Below are positions 6,308-6,858 of a stretch of DNA of 6,858 nt, piece after piece. The first letter of the stretch is position 1. Every line of letters begins with the position of its first letter. Below the pieces are notes generated by a model, which was given only the letters and a program-made list of their open reading frames with translations, was not told the origin of the DNA and did no database searches. The position numbers and the translations under genes were made by a program. Origin of the DNA: Fibrobacterota bacterium (GTDB taxonomy: Bacteria > Fibrobacterota > Chitinivibrionia > Chitinivibrionales > JANQEN01); the NCBI GenBank assembly GCA_030619215.1, contig JAUXBV010000187.1:1-6858 (forward strand), written 5' to 3'.

Positions 6308-6514
6308 CGGTACAAGGTGCTGATTTATCAGTACACGGTACAACTTTAGTTGTATAACTGTTTCTACCAAAGGCATAACTCGTAATGGAAGTAAAACTTC
6401 CTATTGCTCGTTTATATAAGAGTTTTGCCCAAATTCTTGGGATACTATAGTGCCATTTATGGTAAAACTTTCGAGAAACAGTATAATTTGTAGAGCAGAA
6501 TGTATGTTCTGCTT
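6308..6514 (+). ncRNA. Candidate structured RNA or 5' leader with six hairpins
   Basis: Six local hairpins occur in about 200 nt. H1 is GTGCTGA/TCAGTAC (6317-6334, loop TTTA). H2 is TACAAC/GTTGTA (6339-6354, loop TTTA). H3 is GTAATGGAAG/CTTCCtATTGC (6382-6407, one bulge). H4 is CCCAA/TTGGG (6428-6441, loop ATTC). H5 is TGCCA/TGGTA (6451-6464, loop TTTA), enclosed by ATACT (6442-6446) and AGTAT (6480-6484). H6 is AGCAGAA/TTCTGCT (6494-6513). Three share a UUUA tetraloop. H1 is flanked by direct repeats CGGTACAA (6308-6315, 6336-6343). It could be a cis-regulatory leader of the Lys-rich gene or an independent small RNA. It does not match any riboswitch family that I recognise. H6 is 29 nt before the Shine-Dalgarno. 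Confidence 0.4.
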
Positions 6515-6555
6515 GGGGGAATTTAACGGTCTTAAACCTTAATTGGAGGGATTTT

Positions 6556-6858
6556 ATGAAATCTTTAATTTTCCTCACTGTAGCAATGTTGTGCTTTTCG
6601 GGCGTTGTATTTGGAGTAGAAAAATCTCAAAAGGCCAAGCCCGATGATAAAAGCGCGAAGAAAACAGCTGCAGTGAAGAAGACACCAACAGAAGAGCCAG
6701 CGAAAGCTGCGAAAGAAGAAAAGCCGGCAAAGGAAGCAGCAAAGCCAAAGGATGTAAAAGCTGCGAAAAAGGAAAAACCGGCAAAGGAAGCGGCAAAACC
6801 CAAGGAAGTAAAAGCTGCGAAAGAGGAAAAACCGGCAAAGGAAGCAGCAAAGCCAAAG
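6556..6858 (+). CDS. Exported Lys/Ala/Pro-rich repeat protein (3' end beyond window)
   Basis: The frame opens at ATG 6556 behind TTGGAGGG (6543-6550) and stays open for all 101 codons to the window edge, so the protein is partial. Residues 1-20 (MKSLIFLTVAMLCFSGVVFG) form a signal peptide with a short hydrophobic core. The mature part is extremely rich in Lys, Ala, Glu and Pro with no aromatic residues. From residue 51 it consists of an 18-residue repeat (AAKEEKPAKEAAKPKDVK), seen twice in full and once in part. Such low-complexity, highly charged segments are usually extended or helical spacers in periplasmic or surface proteins, and resemble histone-H1-like or TonB-linker sequences. No catalytic or binding domain is visible here; one may follow beyond the edge. 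The function is unknown. It follows a long spacer with its own promoter and hairpin-rich leader, so it is probably independent of the Ntn-hydrolase pair. Confidence 0.8.
   Translation, partial: MKSLIFLTVAMLCFSGVVFGVEKSQKAKPDDKSAKKTAAVKKTPTEEPAKAAKEEKPAKEAAKPKDVKAAKKEKPAKEAAKPKEVKAAKEEKPAKEAAKPK
6706..6858 (+). repeat. 54-bp in-frame tandem repeat
   Basis: Units begin GCTGCGAAA at 6706, 6760 and 6814, an exact 54-bp period. The third unit is cut at the window end after 45 bp. Units differ at a handful of positions, several silent (for example GCAGCAAAG against GCGGCAAAA) and two changing residues (Glu to Lys, Asp to Glu). The exact multiple of three keeps the coding frame, so copy-number change would lengthen or shorten the protein without breaking it. 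Confidence 0.9.

Larger units (their letters stand above)
6132..6555 (+). other. Long intergenic region with promoter and hairpin-rich segment
   Basis: This 424-bp spacer separates the Ntn-hydrolase pair from the Lys-rich repeat gene. From left to right it holds a consensus-like promoter (6166-6192), an AT-rich stretch without clear structure (about 6200-6300), a dense series of hairpins (6308-6514), and a Shine-Dalgarno TTGGAGGG (6543-6550), 5 nt before ATG at 6556. No clear terminator follows the hydrolase stop. Two tiny frames exist (6385-6450, 21 codons; 6459-6542, 27 codons), but neither has a convincing ribosome site. Confidence 0.7.

Noticed and set aside
6385..6450. Small plus-strand frame of 21 codons (MEVKLPIARLYKSF...)
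   Set aside because: The only purine-rich site (AAAGG, 6369-6373) is 11 nt away, and the start codon is within hairpin H3. Evidence is too thin.
6308..6514. CRISPR-like array
   Set aside because: The hairpins differ in sequence and spacing, and the only direct repeat is 8 bp present twice, so there is no repeat-spacer pattern.
6459..6542. Small plus-strand frame of 27 codons with a C-x4-C-x2-C pattern, ending just before the Lys-rich gene
   Set aside because: No Shine-Dalgarno precedes its ATG, which sits in the stem of a hairpin. The cysteines partly come from the AGCAGAA/TTCTGCT hairpin. It could be a leader peptide but cannot be supported.
6297..6578. Minus-strand 93-codon frame across the hairpin region
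   Set aside because: Its start lies inside the signal peptide codons of the Lys-rich gene, there is no ribosome site, and the hairpins explain the sequence better.
6575..6856. Minus-strand Leu/Pro-rich open frame at the right edge
   Set aside because: It is the mirror of the 54-bp Lys/Ala repeats. The plus-strand frame has a signal peptide and a strong ribosome site, which decides the strand.

Overview
This 6.9 kb window is bacterial chromosomal DNA. It holds five genes separated by AT-rich spacers that carry repeats and hairpins. The best taxonomic clue is the C-terminal tail shared by two secreted proteins. It resembles the type IX secretion (T9SS, Por) sorting domain of the Fibrobacterota-Chlorobiota-Bacteroidota (FCB) group, and the phrasing of the tail recalls Fibrobacterota-like proteins. 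The window has no rRNA or secretion genes to confirm this, so the assignment is an inference.

Layout: (1) Positions 14-40 carry a fragment of a dispersed intergenic repeat. It lies just before a plus-strand HAD-superfamily hydrolase (90-1061) that probably starts at TTG. (2) The 253-bp convergent spacer holds a long imperfect inverted repeat of TCCAGCATC-type units (1158-1244), with a terminator-like hairpin and T-run in its centre. (3) A minus-strand EamA/DMT-type ten-helix permease follows. Its coding frame continues about 63 codons upstream of the first conventional start codon. It seems to begin at an ATT codon behind a strong Shine-Dalgarno sequence, giving a normal family length of 294 aa (1315-2199). 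(4) A 355-bp divergent spacer holds a 9-bp perfect inverted repeat. (5) Two tandem paralogous genes (2555-4321 and 4407-6131) encode secreted Ntn-hydrolases of the C45/isopenicillin-N acyltransferase-like group. Each has a signal peptide, a catalytic domain starting at Cys25, a PKD domain and a T9SS-like tail. (6) A 424-bp spacer has a consensus-like sigma70 promoter, then a dense series of at least six hairpins. (7) At the right edge is the start of a signal-peptide protein made of 18-residue Lys/Ala/Pro/Glu repeats, cut off by the window end.

The two Ntn-hydrolases are probably co-transcribed and act outside the cytoplasm on amide-bond substrates that the sequence does not identify. No functional link from them to the HAD hydrolase, the permease or the Lys-rich protein is visible beyond proximity. 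The most interesting items are the tandem hydrolase pair with its unusual architecture, the hairpin-rich long leader ahead of the Lys-rich repeat protein, and the apparent non-canonical start of the permease.
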